NCBI RefSeq assembly: GCF_013149805.1
Contig: NZ_JABEZT010000002.1
Span: 62,001-126,000 of the forward strand
Reading direction: 5' to 3'
From: Isoptericola chiayiensis
Lineage (GTDB): Bacteria; Actinomycetota; Actinomycetes; Actinomycetales; Cellulomonadaceae
DNA length: 64,000 bases
How positions within the stretch are numbered: position 1 is the first letter of the stretch; each line of letters starts with the position of its first letter. Positions 32,375-42,383 of this stretch are shown piece after piece. The notes below the pieces were generated by a model that worked only from the letters and a program-made list of their open reading frames with translations, ran no database searches and was not told the DNA's origin. A program made the translations under genes and the position numbers.

Positions 32375-32977
32375 ATGGAACCGTTCGTCCTGCGCAGCCC
32401 CGAGGTCACCCTCTCCGTCCCGACCGCCGCCGACGTCGACCGCGTCGCCGAGGTCTGCACCGACCCCGACATCGCGCGGTGGACCACCGTGCCCTCGCCC
32501 TACACCCGCGCCGACGCCGAGGGTTTCATCACGCAGTTCGTGGTCCAGGGGTGGCAGCAGGAACGGGACTTCACGTGGGCGGTGCGCGCCCCGGGCACCG
32601 TCGACGGTCCGGTGCTCGGCATGATGGGCGTGTCGATCCGGGCCGGCGAGCCGGGCAGCCCGCTGTCCGGGGAGATCGGGTACTGGACCGCGCCGGACGC
32701 CCGCGGCCGGGGCCTGACCACGGCCGCGGGCCGCCTGGTCGTGGACTGGGCGCTCGACCCCGACGGTCTGGGCCTGCAGCGCCTGCAGTGGCTGGCGTTC
32801 GTGGGCAACTGGCCCTCTCGCCGGGTCGCGTGGAAGCTCGGCTTCCGCTTCGAGGGCACCATGCGCCGGCACGGCCTGCAGCGGGGCCGCCTGCTGGACG
32901 ACTGGATCGGCGCCGTCCTGCCCGACGACGTCCGCGAGCCCGTCGAGCCGTGGCCCGCCGAGGCGCCGGCCGTCTGA
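32375..32977 (+). CDS. GNAT N-acetyltransferase, RimJ/RimL type
   Basis: 200 residues. Acetyl-CoA loop DARGRGLTTAAGRLVVDWAL (R/QxxGxG/A form), preceded by GEIGYWTAP and followed by LQWLAFVGNWPSRRVAWKLGF, the RimL signature of N-terminal amino-acid or small-molecule acetylation. Acceptor unknown. Starts 32 bp after the transporter. Confidence 0.9.
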   Translation: MEPFVLRSPEVTLSVPTAADVDRVAEVCTDPDIARWTTVPSPYTRADAEGFITQFVVQGWQQERDFTWAVRAPGTVDGPVLGMMGVSIRAGEPGSPLSGEIGYWTAPDARGRGLTTAAGRLVVDWALDPDGLGLQRLQWLAFVGNWPSRRVAWKLGFRFEGTMRRHGLQRGRLLDDWIGAVLPDDVREPVEPWPAEAPAV

Positions 32978-33069
32978 GAACCTGCTGGACGCCGCCTCCT
33001 GGTGCGGGCCGTACACTCGTGCGGCCCGCACAGCGACCGTGCGGTGGATGACGCAGGAGCAGGAGAGCG

Positions 33070-34440
33070 ATGACGCCGCAACGACGCGTGGCCGTGATCG
33101 GGGCCGGACCGTCCGGCCTGGCCACCGCACGAGCACTGGACAGGGTCGGCCTGGAGGTCGTGGGCTACGAGGCGCACGACGACGTGGGTGGCCTGTGGGA
33201 CATCGACAACCCGCGCTCCACGGTCTACGAGTCGGCGCACCTCATCTCCTCGCGCACCACGACCGAGTTCACCGAGCTGCCGATGGACTCGCGGGTGGAC
33301 TACCCGAACCATCGTGAGCTGCTGCGCTACTTCCGCACCTACGCCGACACGTTCGACCTGCGCCGGCACTACCGGTTCGGCACCCGCGTGACCGCCGTCG
33401 AACCCGTCGGCGCCGACCCCGGCGGACGCGACGGCTGGGAGGTGCGCTCGACCGGACCCGACGGTGCGACCGGCACCGAGCGCGTCGACCACGTCGTCAT
33501 CGCCAACGGCACCCTGGCGGAACCGAACGTGCCCACGTTCGACGGCGAGTTCACCGGTGAGCTGCTGCACTCCAGCGAGTACCGCAGCGCCGACGTGTTC
33601 GCCGGCATGCGCGTGCTGGTGGTCGGAGGCGGCAACTCCGGCTGCGACATCGCCGTCGACGCCGTGCACCGGGCCGCGTCCGTGGACCTGTCGGTGCGGC
33701 GCGGCTACTGGTTCGTGCCGCGCTACCTGCTCGGACGGCCCACCGACACGCTCAACCAGGGCCGGCCGCTGCCGGCGCGGATCAAGCAGGCCGTCGACTC
33801 GCGCGTCCTGACCCTGCTGAACGGCGACCCGCAGCGCTTCGGCTTCCCGGCGCCCGACCACAAGATCTACGAGTCCCACCCCGTGGTCAACTCGCTGGTG
33901 CTGCAGCACGCCGGGCAGGGTGACCTGCGCGTGCGCCGCGACATCCGCTCCTTCGACGGCGACACCGTGCACTTCGTGGACGGCACCGCCGGGCGGTACG
34001 ACCTGGTGCTGCTCGCCACCGGGTACCGCCTCGACTACCCGTTCGTCGACCCGAAGCACCTCGCCTGGGACGGCCCCGGCTCCGGGGGAGCGCCCGAGCT
34101 GTTCTGCAACATCGTGCCCGCCTCCTTCAACGGCCTGTTCGTGGTCGGCATGCTGGAGGCCTCCGGCATCGGCTGGCAGGGCCGGGCGGAGCAGGCCGAG
34201 CTCGTGGCGCGCTACCTCGCCGCCGACGCCGCCGGGTCCGACGGCGACACCGCCGCCGCCGAGCGCGCCCTGAGGTTCCGCCGTCGTGCCGCGCAGCCCT
34301 GGCCCGACCTCACCGGCGGCTACCGCTACCTGGGGCTGGAACGCATGAGCTACTACGTCAACAAGGACGCCTACCGCCGCACCGTGCGCCGGTACGCCGA
34401 CGAGCTCGCCGCACCCGCAGCCACCGGGGGCACGCGATGA
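33070..34440 (+). CDS. Flavin-containing monooxygenase
   Basis: 456 residues with two dinucleotide-binding motifs: FAD (VIGAGPSGLATA, residues about 9-20) and NADPH (VVGGGNSGCDIA). The FMO fingerprint FxGxxxHxxxY appears as FTGELLHSSEY. LLATGYRLDYPFVD is the usual C-terminal ATGY motif. It oxygenates a nucleophilic heteroatom or, in Baeyer-Villiger mode, a ketone. It leads a three-gene ATGA-coupled operon with an SBF transporter and an epimerase-like SDR, suggesting uptake and oxidation of an organic acid, steroid or terpenoid-like compound. Confidence 0.9.
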   Translation: MTPQRRVAVIGAGPSGLATARALDRVGLEVVGYEAHDDVGGLWDIDNPRSTVYESAHLISSRTTTEFTELPMDSRVDYPNHRELLRYFRTYADTFDLRRHYRFGTRVTAVEPVGADPGGRDGWEVRSTGPDGATGTERVDHVVIANGTLAEPNVPTFDGEFTGELLHSSEYRSADVFAGMRVLVVGGGNSGCDIAVDAVHRAASVDLSVRRGYWFVPRYLLGRPTDTLNQGRPLPARIKQAVDSRVLTLLNGDPQRFGFPAPDHKIYESHPVVNSLVLQHAGQGDLRVRRDIRSFDGDTVHFVDGTAGRYDLVLLATGYRLDYPFVDPKHLAWDGPGSGGAPELFCNIVPASFNGLFVVGMLEASGIGWQGRAEQAELVARYLAADAAGSDGDTAAAERALRFRRRAAQPWPDLTGGYRYLGLERMSYYVNKDAYRRTVRRYADELAAPAATGGTR

Positions 34441-35357
34441 ACATCGATGACGTCGTGGTCAACTTCTCCCCGGGCTCGATGGTGGCGCTCAACATCGTGC
34501 TCGCCCTCATCATGCTCGGCATCGCGCTGGACACCTCGCCTGCCGACTTCCGCGTGCTGCGCCGAGCGCCGCGCGCCGCCGTGCTCGCCCTGCTGGCCCA
34601 GGTGGTGCTGCTGCCCGCCGTCACCTTCGCCCTCGCCCTGGTCCTGGACGTGCAGGCCTCGATCGCCCTCGGCATGATCCTCGTGGCCTGCTGCCCGCCC
34701 GGGAACGTCTCGCAGATCCTCACCTACCGGTCCGGCGGCAACGTGGCGCTGTCGGTGTCGCTGACCGCCGTCGGCAACGCCCTCTACCTGGTGGCGATGC
34801 CGCTGAACATCGCCCTGTGGGGCAGCCTGCACCCCACCGGTCGCGACATCCTCGCCGAGGTCAGCCTCGACCCGCTCGAGATGATGCTCGACATCGTGCT
34901 CATCATCGGCGTGCCCTTCGCCGCCGGGCTGCTGGTGCGCACCCGCTGGCCCGCCGTCGCCGCACGCGTCCACCGCCCCGTCCACGTCATCAGCATCCTC
35001 GCGCTCGTCGGGTTCGTCGTGGCCGCGCTGGCCGGCAACTTCTCCGTCTTCGTCGCCTGGGTGGGCGTCGTGCTCGTCGCGGTGTTCCTGCACGACGCCG
35101 TGGCGCTCGCGCTCGGGTACGCCGCCGGCCGCGCCGGACGACTCGGGACGCGCGAGGTCAAGGCCGTGACCTTCGAGGTCGGCATCCGCAACGCCGCCCT
35201 CGGCCTCGGTCTCGTCATGACGTTCTTCGGCGGCATCGGCGGCATGGCCGTCGTCGCCGGCTGGTGGGGCGTGTGGGACATCATCGCCGGGCTGGCCCTG
35301 GCGACCGTCTGGGCGCGACGCACCCGCGCCCGTCAGACCGCGGAGGTCACGGCATGA
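34437..35357 (+). CDS. Bile acid:sodium symporter (SBF) family transporter
   Basis: 306 residues, nine to ten hydrophobic helices. The conserved ACCPPGNVSQILTYRSGGNVALS segment is the sodium/substrate crossover of the SBF/ASBT family, and GIRNAALGLGL is the second. It imports an organic anion with Na+. Coupled by ATGA to the FMO before and the SDR after. Confidence 0.9.
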   Translation: MNIDDVVVNFSPGSMVALNIVLALIMLGIALDTSPADFRVLRRAPRAAVLALLAQVVLLPAVTFALALVLDVQASIALGMILVACCPPGNVSQILTYRSGGNVALSVSLTAVGNALYLVAMPLNIALWGSLHPTGRDILAEVSLDPLEMMLDIVLIIGVPFAAGLLVRTRWPAVAARVHRPVHVISILALVGFVVAALAGNFSVFVAWVGVVLVAVFLHDAVALALGYAAGRAGRLGTREVKAVTFEVGIRNAALGLGLVMTFFGGIGGMAVVAGWWGVWDIIAGLALATVWARRTRARQTAEVTA

Positions 35358-36295
35358 GACGGGTCCTCGTCACCGGCGGCTCCGGGTTCCTCGGGTCGCA
35401 CACCGTCGCGGCGCTCGCGGCCCGCGACGACGTCGCGCACGTCGTCGCGGGCGACCTGCGCCCGCCCACCACGCCGCCCGACGACGTCACCGCCGTCACG
35501 CTCGACGTCACGGACGCGGTGGGCGTGCGCGAGGTCGTCGCCGCCCACCGGATCGACACCGTGGTGCACCTCGCGGCCATCGTGAACCCCGGCACCCTCG
35601 ACGAGGACACGGAGCGCCGGGTCGACGTCGACGGGACCCGCAACGTGCTCGAGGCGTGCGTCGCCGGGGGAGTGCGGCGGGTGGTGATCTCCTCCTCCGG
35701 CGCGGCCTACGGCTACCACGCCGACAACCCGGTGCCGCTGCGCGAGACCGACCCGGTCCGCGGCAACGAGGAGTTCACCTACTCGCGGCACAAGCGGCTC
35801 GTGGAGGAGATGCTCGCGGACTACCGCCGCGACCGACCCGACCTGGAGCAGGTGATCCTGCGGATCGGCACCATCCTGGGGCCCGGCGTGGCCAACCAGA
35901 TCACCGCGCTGTGGGACGCGCCGCGGCTGGTCCGCGTGCGCGGCGCGGACAGCCCGTTCGTGTTCGCGTGGGTCGACGACGTCACCGGCGCGATCGTCGC
36001 CGGCGCCACCGGGACCGCCACGGGTGCGTTCAACGTCTGCGGGGACGGGCGCATGACCGTCGCCGACATCGGCGACCGGCTCGGCAAGAAGACGCTCGAC
36101 CTGCCCGCCGGGGTGCTTGCCGCGGCGCTGCGGGTCGGCCGCGCGCTGCGGCTGACCGTGCACGGGCCCGAACGGGTCGGGTTCCTGCGTTACCGGCCGG
36201 TCCTCGACAACACTCGCCTGCGCACCGAGCTCGGCTACACCCCGCGGTACACCAGCCGCGAGGCGTTCGAGCAGTGGCTGCGGGTGCGGACGTGA
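35354..36295 (+). CDS. NAD-dependent epimerase/dehydratase (extended SDR)
   Basis: 313 residues: GGSGFLGSH cofactor loop, VHLAAIVNP, catalytic Ser in ISSSGAAYG. The expected YxxxK appears as YSRHK. The C-terminal part (WVDDVTGAIVAGATG) resembles 3-beta-hydroxysteroid dehydrogenase/sugar-epimerase-like proteins. It works with the coupled FMO and SBF genes on an unknown substrate. Confidence 0.87.
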   Translation: MRRVLVTGGSGFLGSHTVAALAARDDVAHVVAGDLRPPTTPPDDVTAVTLDVTDAVGVREVVAAHRIDTVVHLAAIVNPGTLDEDTERRVDVDGTRNVLEACVAGGVRRVVISSSGAAYGYHADNPVPLRETDPVRGNEEFTYSRHKRLVEEMLADYRRDRPDLEQVILRIGTILGPGVANQITALWDAPRLVRVRGADSPFVFAWVDDVTGAIVAGATGTATGAFNVCGDGRMTVADIGDRLGKKTLDLPAGVLAAALRVGRALRLTVHGPERVGFLRYRPVLDNTRLRTELGYTPRYTSREAFEQWLRVRT

Positions 36296-36522
36296 CGTGC
36301 CTCATATCCGTTGCGGCCCACCTGAGCCCCGTGCCAGCCTACTGGTGAGTCCCCGCGGGCAGGCCGCGTGTGAGAGGGGACGGACGGAAGGCGAGCAGGT
36401 GACCGACACGGCGCACGGTCCGACGACCCCGCGCTGACGCCTGCCCACCCGCACCCGGACCGGTGCTGCACCCGGTGGACGGCCGCCGTCGGCGCACGAC
36501 CGACGCGTCCCCGGGAGCACTC
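36296..36522 (+). promoter_or_regulatory. 227-nt leader of the ABC-F gene
   Basis: No full gene fits here. The leader includes a 12-codon ORF (36399-36437) and GC-rich self-complementary stretches between 36450 and 36500. Many antibiotic-resistance ABC-F genes are controlled by ribosome-mediated attenuation in such leaders. Confidence 0.45.
36399..36437 (+). CDS. Possible leader peptide (12 aa) ahead of the ABC-F gene
   Basis: GTG start, [12 protein letters not shown], with GGAAGGCGAG 5-10 nt upstream. It lies about 85 nt before the ABC-F start. No other support. Confidence 0.35.
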   Translation: MTDTAHGPTTPR

Positions 36523-38124
36523 ATGCCCGCCATCACCACCGCCCGTCCCGCCGTCGTGCTGCAGGACCTCACCTTCTCCTGGCCCGACGGCGCCACCCCG
36601 ATCGCCGGCGTCTCCGGCGTCTTCCCGACCTGGCGCACCGGCTTGGTCGGGGACAACGGCACCGGCAAGTCCACGCTGCTGCGGCTCGTCGCCGGCGAGC
36701 TGACACCCGCGTCGGGGAGCGTCGCCGTCGTCGGCACCGTCGGCTACCTTCCCCAGCGGCTCGCCCTGGACACGTCCGCGACCGTCGCCGACCTCCTCGA
36801 CGTGCGCGACGTCGTCGACGCGGTGCGCGCCATCGCTGACGGCGACGTCCGCCCCGAGCTCTTCGACGTCGTCGGCGTCGACGGGTGGGATCTCGAGGAA
36901 CGCTCGGTCGCCGCGCTCGCGAGCGCCGGGCTGCCCTGCGGCGACGGGATCCTGGACCGTCGCGTCGGCACGCTGTCGGGTGGCGAGGCCGTCCTGACGG
37001 CGCTGACCGGCCTGCGGCTGCTTGCGCCGGACGTCACGCTGCTGGACGAGCCGACGAACAACCTCGACGGCGCCTCCCGCGAGCGCCTCGCCGAGGCGGT
37101 GCGCACCTGGTCGGGTGCGCTGGTCGTCGTCTCCCACGACCGCACGCTCCTGGAGCTGACGGAGCACACCGCGGAGCTGCGCACCGGGTCGCTGGCGACG
37201 TTCGGCGGTCCGTTCAGCGCCTACGAGGCGCACCTCGCCGTCGAGCGAGAGGCTGCCGCGCGTGCGGTGCGTGACGCCGAGCAGACGTGGCGGCGCGAAC
37301 GGCGCGAACGGATCGACCTCGCCGAGCGCGTGGCGCACTCGCAGCGGCAGGGCCGCAAGGACGCCGTGAACCGCAGGTACGTCCCGGCGGCGATCCACGA
37401 CCGGCGCAACTCCGCGGAGAAGTCCCAGGGGGCGCGGCGCGGGGCCGCGGCCGCTGCCGAGAACGCCGCCCGGGCCGCCGTCGAGTCCGCGCAGCGGGCC
37501 GTGCGGGACGACGACCGGATCGTGATCGACCTTCCCGACCCCGACGTCCCCGCCTCGCGGCGCGTCGCGGTGCTGACGTCCGCGGACGGCCGGGACGTCG
37601 TCGTCGCGGGTCCGGAGCGGGTGGCCCTCGTCGGCCCCAACGGCGTCGGCAAGACGACGCTGCTGGAACGGCTGCTCGCGGGCCCGTCGTCGGCGGGCGA
37701 GCTGTGCACCGAACGGGTCGGCTACCTGCCGCAGCGGCTGGACGGCCTGGACGACGAGGTGGCGGTGCTCGACGCCGTGCGCGCCGCGGCACCGGACGTG
37801 ACGCCCGGGGCGCTGCGGAACCGGCTCGCCCGGTTCCTGGTGCGGGGCGACCAGGTGGACCGCCCGGTGGCGACGCTCTCGGGCGGGGAGCGGTTCCGGG
37901 TCCACCTGGCCCGGCTGCTGCTGGCGGACCCGCCGCCGCAGGTGCTGATGCTGGACGAGCCGACGAACAACCTGGACCTGGCCAGCGCGGACCGCCTCGT
38001 CGAGGCGCTGCGCTCGTTCCGGGGCGCGCTGCTGGTGGTGAGCCACGACGAGGCGTTCCTGGAACGGCTGGGCGTGGACCGGCACCTGGAGCTGGACGGC
38101 CGCGGCGTGCTGCACGAGCGGTGA
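36523..38124 (+). CDS. ABC-F family ATPase (ribosome-protection/translation factor type)
   Basis: 533 residues with two ABC domains and no membrane part. Site 1: Walker [11 protein letters not shown], signature LSGGE, Walker [11 protein letters not shown]. Site 2: Walker [11 protein letters not shown], signature [16 protein letters not shown]. The linker (residues about 245-330) is highly charged with [20 protein letters not shown], the P-site tRNA interaction motif region. It may protect ribosomes from antibiotics or act as a translation factor. The start at 36523 has GGGAG; a start at 36463 is also open. Confidence 0.92.
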   Translation: MPAITTARPAVVLQDLTFSWPDGATPIAGVSGVFPTWRTGLVGDNGTGKSTLLRLVAGELTPASGSVAVVGTVGYLPQRLALDTSATVADLLDVRDVVDAVRAIADGDVRPELFDVVGVDGWDLEERSVAALASAGLPCGDGILDRRVGTLSGGEAVLTALTGLRLLAPDVTLLDEPTNNLDGASRERLAEAVRTWSGALVVVSHDRTLLELTEHTAELRTGSLATFGGPFSAYEAHLAVEREAAARAVRDAEQTWRRERRERIDLAERVAHSQRQGRKDAVNRRYVPAAIHDRRNSAEKSQGARRGAAAAAENAARAAVESAQRAVRDDDRIVIDLPDPDVPASRRVAVLTSADGRDVVVAGPERVALVGPNGVGKTTLLERLLAGPSSAGELCTERVGYLPQRLDGLDDEVAVLDAVRAAAPDVTPGALRNRLARFLVRGDQVDRPVATLSGGERFRVHLARLLLADPPPQVLMLDEPTNNLDLASADRLVEALRSFRGALLVVSHDEAFLERLGVDRHLELDGRGVLHER

Positions 38125-38160
38125 TCGACCGGGCGGGTGCCGTGCTGTTGGATGGTCCCC

Positions 38161-40251
38161 ATGACGCTTGCTCCGGACAACCCGTTCGCCCGCCCGTCCG
38201 ACCTGCCGTACGGCCTGCCCGACTACGACGCCGTCCGCGTCGAGCACTACGAGCCCGCGCTGCGGGCGGGGCTCGCCGAGCAGCGCGCCGAGCTCGACGC
38301 GATCGCGGGCGAGACGGACCCGCCCACGGTGGCGAACACCCTCGACGCGCTCGAGCGCTCGGGCCGGCTGCTGCGCCGCGCCGCGCTGCCGTTCTTCAAC
38401 CAGCTCTCCGCCGACGCGAACGACGCGCTGGAGGACCTGCACGAACGGCTCGCCGCCGACCTCGCCGCCCACCGTGACGCGATCTACCAGGACGCGCGGC
38501 TGCGCGCGCGCCTCGTCGGGCTGCGCGACCGCGCCGAGGCCGGCGAGGTGACGCTCGAGCCGGACCAGGCGTGGCTGCTGCGCACCTGGCTCAAGGACTT
38601 CCGTCGCGCCGGGATCGACCTGTCGACGTCCGACCAGGAGGCGCTGCGCGACCTCAACGCCCGCCTGACCGAGCTGTCGGCGGCGTTCTCCCGCCGCCTG
38701 CTCGCGGGGGAGAAGGCCTCGGCCGTCCTCGCCACCGACCCCGACGAGCTGGCCGGGCTGACCGACGACGAGCTCGCGGGCGCCGCGCAGGCCGCCACCG
38801 AGGCAGGGCACGAGGGCGCCTGGCTCGTCGGACTGCAGCTGCCCACCCGCCAGGATGTCGTCGGCTCGCTGGACCACCGGGCGACGCGCCGGCGCGTCCA
38901 GCAGGCGAGCGAGACGCGCGGCAGCCACGGCGACGACCACGACACGCGCGGCGTGCTCCTCGAGATCGCCCGGCTGCGCGCCGAGCGCGCCCGGCTGCTC
39001 GGCTACCCGCACCACGCCGCCTACGTCGCCGAGGACGCCACCGCGGGCTCGGCCGAGGCCGTCGCCGGAATGCTCGGTCGCCTCGCCCCGGCCGCCGTCG
39101 CCAACGCCCGCACCGAAGGAGCCGCGCTCCGCGAGGTGCTGCACCGCACCGACCCCGGGGCCGAGCTGTGCGCCGCCGACTGGGCCTACCTCGCCGGACG
39201 GGTCCGCGGCGACGAGCACGCGCCCGACGACGCCGCGCTGCGCCCCTACCTGGAGCTCGAACGCGTCGTGCAGCACGGTGTCCTCGAGGCCGCCCACCGG
39301 CTGTACGGGCTGTCGTTCGTCGAACGGCACGACCTGACGGGCTACCACCCCGACACCCGGATCTTCGAGGTCTTCGACGCCCCCGAGCCCGGCCGGCCCG
39401 ACCACGGCCTCGGCCTCTTCGTCGCCGACTGGTACACGCGCCCCGTTAAGCGCGGCGGTGCCTGGATGAACACCCTCGTCGACCAGAACCGCCTGCTCGG
39501 CGAACGCCCCGTGGTGGTCAACAACCTCAACATCGTCAAGCCCGCACCGGGGCGACCCACCCTCCTCGGCCGCGACCAGGTGCGCACCCTCTTCCACGAG
39601 TTCGGCCACGCCCTGCACGGGCTGCTCAGCGACGTGCGCTACCCCTCCCAGTCCGGCACCAGCGTGCCGCGCGACTTCGTCGAGTTCCCCTCCCAGGTCA
39701 ACGAGATGTGGGCGTGGGACCCGCAGATCCTGCGCTCCTACGCCGTGCACCACGTCACCGGCGAACCGCTCCCGCCCGAATGGATCGACCACCTCACCGC
39801 CGAACGTCAGGACGGCGAGGGTTTCGCCACCACCGAGTATCTCGGCGCCGCCCTGCTCGACCAGGCCTGGCACCGTCTCGCCCCGCACGAGGTGCCCACC
39901 GACGTCGAGGACGTCGCGACGTTCGAGGCCGCGGCGCTCGCGGCCGCCGGCCTCGACGACGTGCCGGTCCCGCCGCGCTACCGCTCCACCTACTTCAACC
40001 ACGTGTGGGGATCGGGCTACGCCGCCGCCTACTACAGCTACATCTGGTCCGAGGTCCTCGACGCCGACACCGTGCGCTGGTACCGCGAGCGCGGCGGCCT
40101 GACGCGGGAGAACGGCGAGGAGTTCCGCCGTCGGCTGCTGGCCCGGGGCGGGTCGCAGGACCCGCTGGCCTCGTTCCGCGACCTGCGGGGACGGGACGCC
40201 GAGATCGGTCCGCTCCTGGCGCGTCGGGGCCTGGGTACGGTGTCCTCGTGA
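38161..40251 (+). CDS. M3-family zinc metallopeptidase (peptidyl-dipeptidase Dcp-like)
   Basis: 696 residues, full length. Zinc motif TLFHEFGHALHGLL (HExxH), with the third ligand Glu in EFPSQVNEMWAW. YFNHVWGSGYAAAYYSYIW is the substrate Tyr/His loop of the M3 family. It is cytoplasmic and cleaves oligopeptides, probably releasing dipeptides from the C-terminus. Its stop overlaps the next gene by GTGA, so two peptidases are made together. Confidence 0.93.
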   Translation: MTLAPDNPFARPSDLPYGLPDYDAVRVEHYEPALRAGLAEQRAELDAIAGETDPPTVANTLDALERSGRLLRRAALPFFNQLSADANDALEDLHERLAADLAAHRDAIYQDARLRARLVGLRDRAEAGEVTLEPDQAWLLRTWLKDFRRAGIDLSTSDQEALRDLNARLTELSAAFSRRLLAGEKASAVLATDPDELAGLTDDELAGAAQAATEAGHEGAWLVGLQLPTRQDVVGSLDHRATRRRVQQASETRGSHGDDHDTRGVLLEIARLRAERARLLGYPHHAAYVAEDATAGSAEAVAGMLGRLAPAAVANARTEGAALREVLHRTDPGAELCAADWAYLAGRVRGDEHAPDDAALRPYLELERVVQHGVLEAAHRLYGLSFVERHDLTGYHPDTRIFEVFDAPEPGRPDHGLGLFVADWYTRPVKRGGAWMNTLVDQNRLLGERPVVVNNLNIVKPAPGRPTLLGRDQVRTLFHEFGHALHGLLSDVRYPSQSGTSVPRDFVEFPSQVNEMWAWDPQILRSYAVHHVTGEPLPPEWIDHLTAERQDGEGFATTEYLGAALLDQAWHRLAPHEVPTDVEDVATFEAAALAAAGLDDVPVPPRYRSTYFNHVWGSGYAAAYYSYIWSEVLDADTVRWYRERGGLTRENGEEFRRRLLARGGSQDPLASFRDLRGRDAEIGPLLARRGLGTVSS

Positions 40252-41588
40252 ACCCGACGAACCCTGCCCCGCACCCGAGCGCCGAGGACGAGGTCGTCGG
40301 CATCTGCCGTGACCTGCTGCGCATCGACACCTCGAACTACGGCGAGGGCGAGGGTCCGGGGGAGCGCAAGGCCGCCGAGCACGTCGCCGGGCTGCTGGCC
40401 GAGGTGGGTCTGGAGCCGCAGCTCTTCGAGTCGCGGCCGGGGCGCACCTCGGTGGTGGCCCGGTTCGAGGGCACCGACCCCAGCCGCGACGCCCTCGTGC
40501 TGCACGGGCACACCGACGTCGTCCCGGCCGAGGCCGCGGACTGGTCGGTGGACCCGTTCGCCGGCGAGGAGATCGACGGCCTGCTGTGGGGACGGGGCGC
40601 CGTCGACATGAAGGACATGGACGCCATGATCCTCGCGGTGGTGCGCCAGATGGTCCGCGAGGGCCGCCGTCCGGCGCGCGACGTCGTGATCGGCATGTTC
40701 GCCGACGAGGAGGCCGGCGGCGTGCTCGGCGCGCGCTGGCTGGTCGACCACCACCCCGAGCTGTTCGAGGGCGCCACCGAGGCGATCAGCGAGGTGGGCG
40801 GCTTCTCCGTCGACGTCGGCGGGCGCCGCGCCTACCTGGTCCAGACCGCGGAGAAGGGGCTGTCGTGGCTGCGCCTCGTCGCCGACGGGCGCGCCGGGCA
40901 CGGTTCGCAGGTCAACCACGACAACGCCGTGACCGAGCTGGCCGCCGCCGTCGCGCGGATCGGCACCCACGCCTGGCCGTACACGCTCACCCCGACGGTC
41001 GAGCGGCTGCTGCAGGGCGTCGCTGACCTGACCGGGCTGCCGTTCGACCCGTCCGGCGGCGCGGACCCGCAGCAGGTCGACGCCCTCGTGGCCGCGCTGG
41101 GCCCGGCGGCGAAGTTCGTCGGCGCCACGGTGCGGCACACCACGAACCCCACCCAGCTGGACGCGGGCTACAAGGCGAACGTCATCCCCGGCACGGCCAC
41201 CGCCGCGCTGGACATGCGCACGGTGCCGGGGCACGACGCCGAGGCGCGCGGCGTCCTGCACGAGCTCGCCGGTCCGCGCGTGCGGGTGGAGACGATCCAC
41301 GCCGACCGGTCCCTGGAGGTGCCGTTCAGCGGGGGACTGGTGGACGCGATGGTCGACGCCCTGCACGCCGAGGATCCCGGTGCCGCGGTGCTGCCGTACA
41401 CGCTCTCGGGCGGCACCGACAACAAGTCGCTGGCCCGCCTGGGCATCACCGGCTACGGGTTCGCGCCGCTGCAGCTGCCCGGCGACCTCGACTTCGCGGG
41501 CATGTTCCACGGCGTCGACGAGCGGGTCCCCGTCGACGCGCTGAAGTTCGGCACCCGGGTGCTCGACCGGCTGCTGGCCACCTGCTGA
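40248..41588 (+). CDS. M20-family metallopeptidase
   Basis: 446 residues. First metal ligand and catalytic Asp in LVLHGHTDVVPAE, the bridging Asp in WGRGAVDMKDMDA, the general base in FADEEAGG, and a C-terminal His in MFHGVDERVP. The lid/dimerisation domain includes GRAGHGSQ. Likely a dipeptidase, deacylase or carboxypeptidase that works on products of the coupled M3 enzyme. Confidence 0.92.
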   Translation: MNPTNPAPHPSAEDEVVGICRDLLRIDTSNYGEGEGPGERKAAEHVAGLLAEVGLEPQLFESRPGRTSVVARFEGTDPSRDALVLHGHTDVVPAEAADWSVDPFAGEEIDGLLWGRGAVDMKDMDAMILAVVRQMVREGRRPARDVVIGMFADEEAGGVLGARWLVDHHPELFEGATEAISEVGGFSVDVGGRRAYLVQTAEKGLSWLRLVADGRAGHGSQVNHDNAVTELAAAVARIGTHAWPYTLTPTVERLLQGVADLTGLPFDPSGGADPQQVDALVAALGPAAKFVGATVRHTTNPTQLDAGYKANVIPGTATAALDMRTVPGHDAEARGVLHELAGPRVRVETIHADRSLEVPFSGGLVDAMVDALHAEDPGAAVLPYTLSGGTDNKSLARLGITGYGFAPLQLPGDLDFAGMFHGVDERVPVDALKFGTRVLDRLLATC

Positions 41589-41606
41589 CCGGGCCCGTGG
41601 CCGCGT

Positions 41607-42383
41607 TCAGGCGCCCAGGCGTGCCATCAGGTGGCGGGTGCGGTCCACGTACCCGCCGCCGAACAGCACCGCGTGCACGGCCAGCGGGTAGAGCTGGTGG
41701 AGCCCCACGCGGTCCTGCCTGCCGTCGGAGAGCGGGTGCTCGGCGTCGTACGCCGCCAGGATCTCGTCCAGGTGCGGCGCACCGAACAGATCGAGCATCG
41801 CCAGGTCGGTCTCGCGGTGCCCGCCGTGCGCGGCGGGGTCGATGAGCGCCGCCTCGCTGCCGCCGTCGTGCGAGCGGGTCCACAGCACGTTGCCCGACCA
41901 GAGGTCGCCGTGCAGGCGGGCGGGCGGCTCGGCGGGGCCGGCGAGGTCCGGCAGCGCGTCGCACACGGCCTCCATGGCGGCGGCGTCCCGGTCGTCGAGC
42001 ACCCCGCGCTCACGCCCCTGCGCCACCACCGGACGCAACCGCGCGTCGGCGTGGAACGACGGCCAGTCGACGAAGTGTCCGGACGGCATGTCCAGCGGGT
42101 CGTCGAGCGGGCCGAAGAACCCGCGCTCGGCGCCGGGCGGCAGGGCCCCGAAAGTCGGGGCGCCGGCGTCGTGCAGCCGCGCCAGCGCCGTGCCGAACGT
42201 CCGTGCGGCGCCCACGGTGGGCGACGCCGGTGCCAGCCGTTCGAGGTCGAGGTGCCCGTCGCCGACGTCGACCACCCGGGCCACGCGCGGACCGTCGTCG
42301 ACGGTGAGCCACCGCAGCCCGGCGGCCTCGGTGGCGAAGAACCCCGCCGGCGCCCCCGTCCGGGACTTGCGGAACGTCGTCAT
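41607..42383 (-). CDS. Fructosamine kinase family protein
   Basis: 258 residues. The FN3K motifs are RLHGDLWSGNVLW (catalytic loop) and ALIDPAAHGGHRETDLAMLDLFG (metal loop). An N-lobe strand with FFATEAAGLRWL is typical. It phosphorylates ketosamines so that glycated amines or proteins decompose. The ATG overlaps the stop of the DUF5703 gene (ATGA). Confidence 0.92.
   Translation of the reverse strand: MTTFRKSRTGAPAGFFATEAAGLRWLTVDDGPRVARVVDVGDGHLDLERLAPASPTVGAARTFGTALARLHDAGAPTFGALPPGAERGFFGPLDDPLDMPSGHFVDWPSFHADARLRPVVAQGRERGVLDDRDAAAMEAVCDALPDLAGPAEPPARLHGDLWSGNVLWTRSHDGGSEAALIDPAAHGGHRETDLAMLDLFGAPHLDEILAAYDAEHPLSDGRQDRVGLHQLYPLAVHAVLFGGGYVDRTRHLMARLGA

Noticed and set aside
36235-40002. 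A 1255-codon open frame on the minus strand, and a similar 895-codon one at 14242-16929
   Set aside because: Both are antisense to strongly conserved genes (ABC-F and M3 peptidase; dnaE2). Very high GC removes stop codons, and the products are Arg/Gly/Val-rich with no domain.
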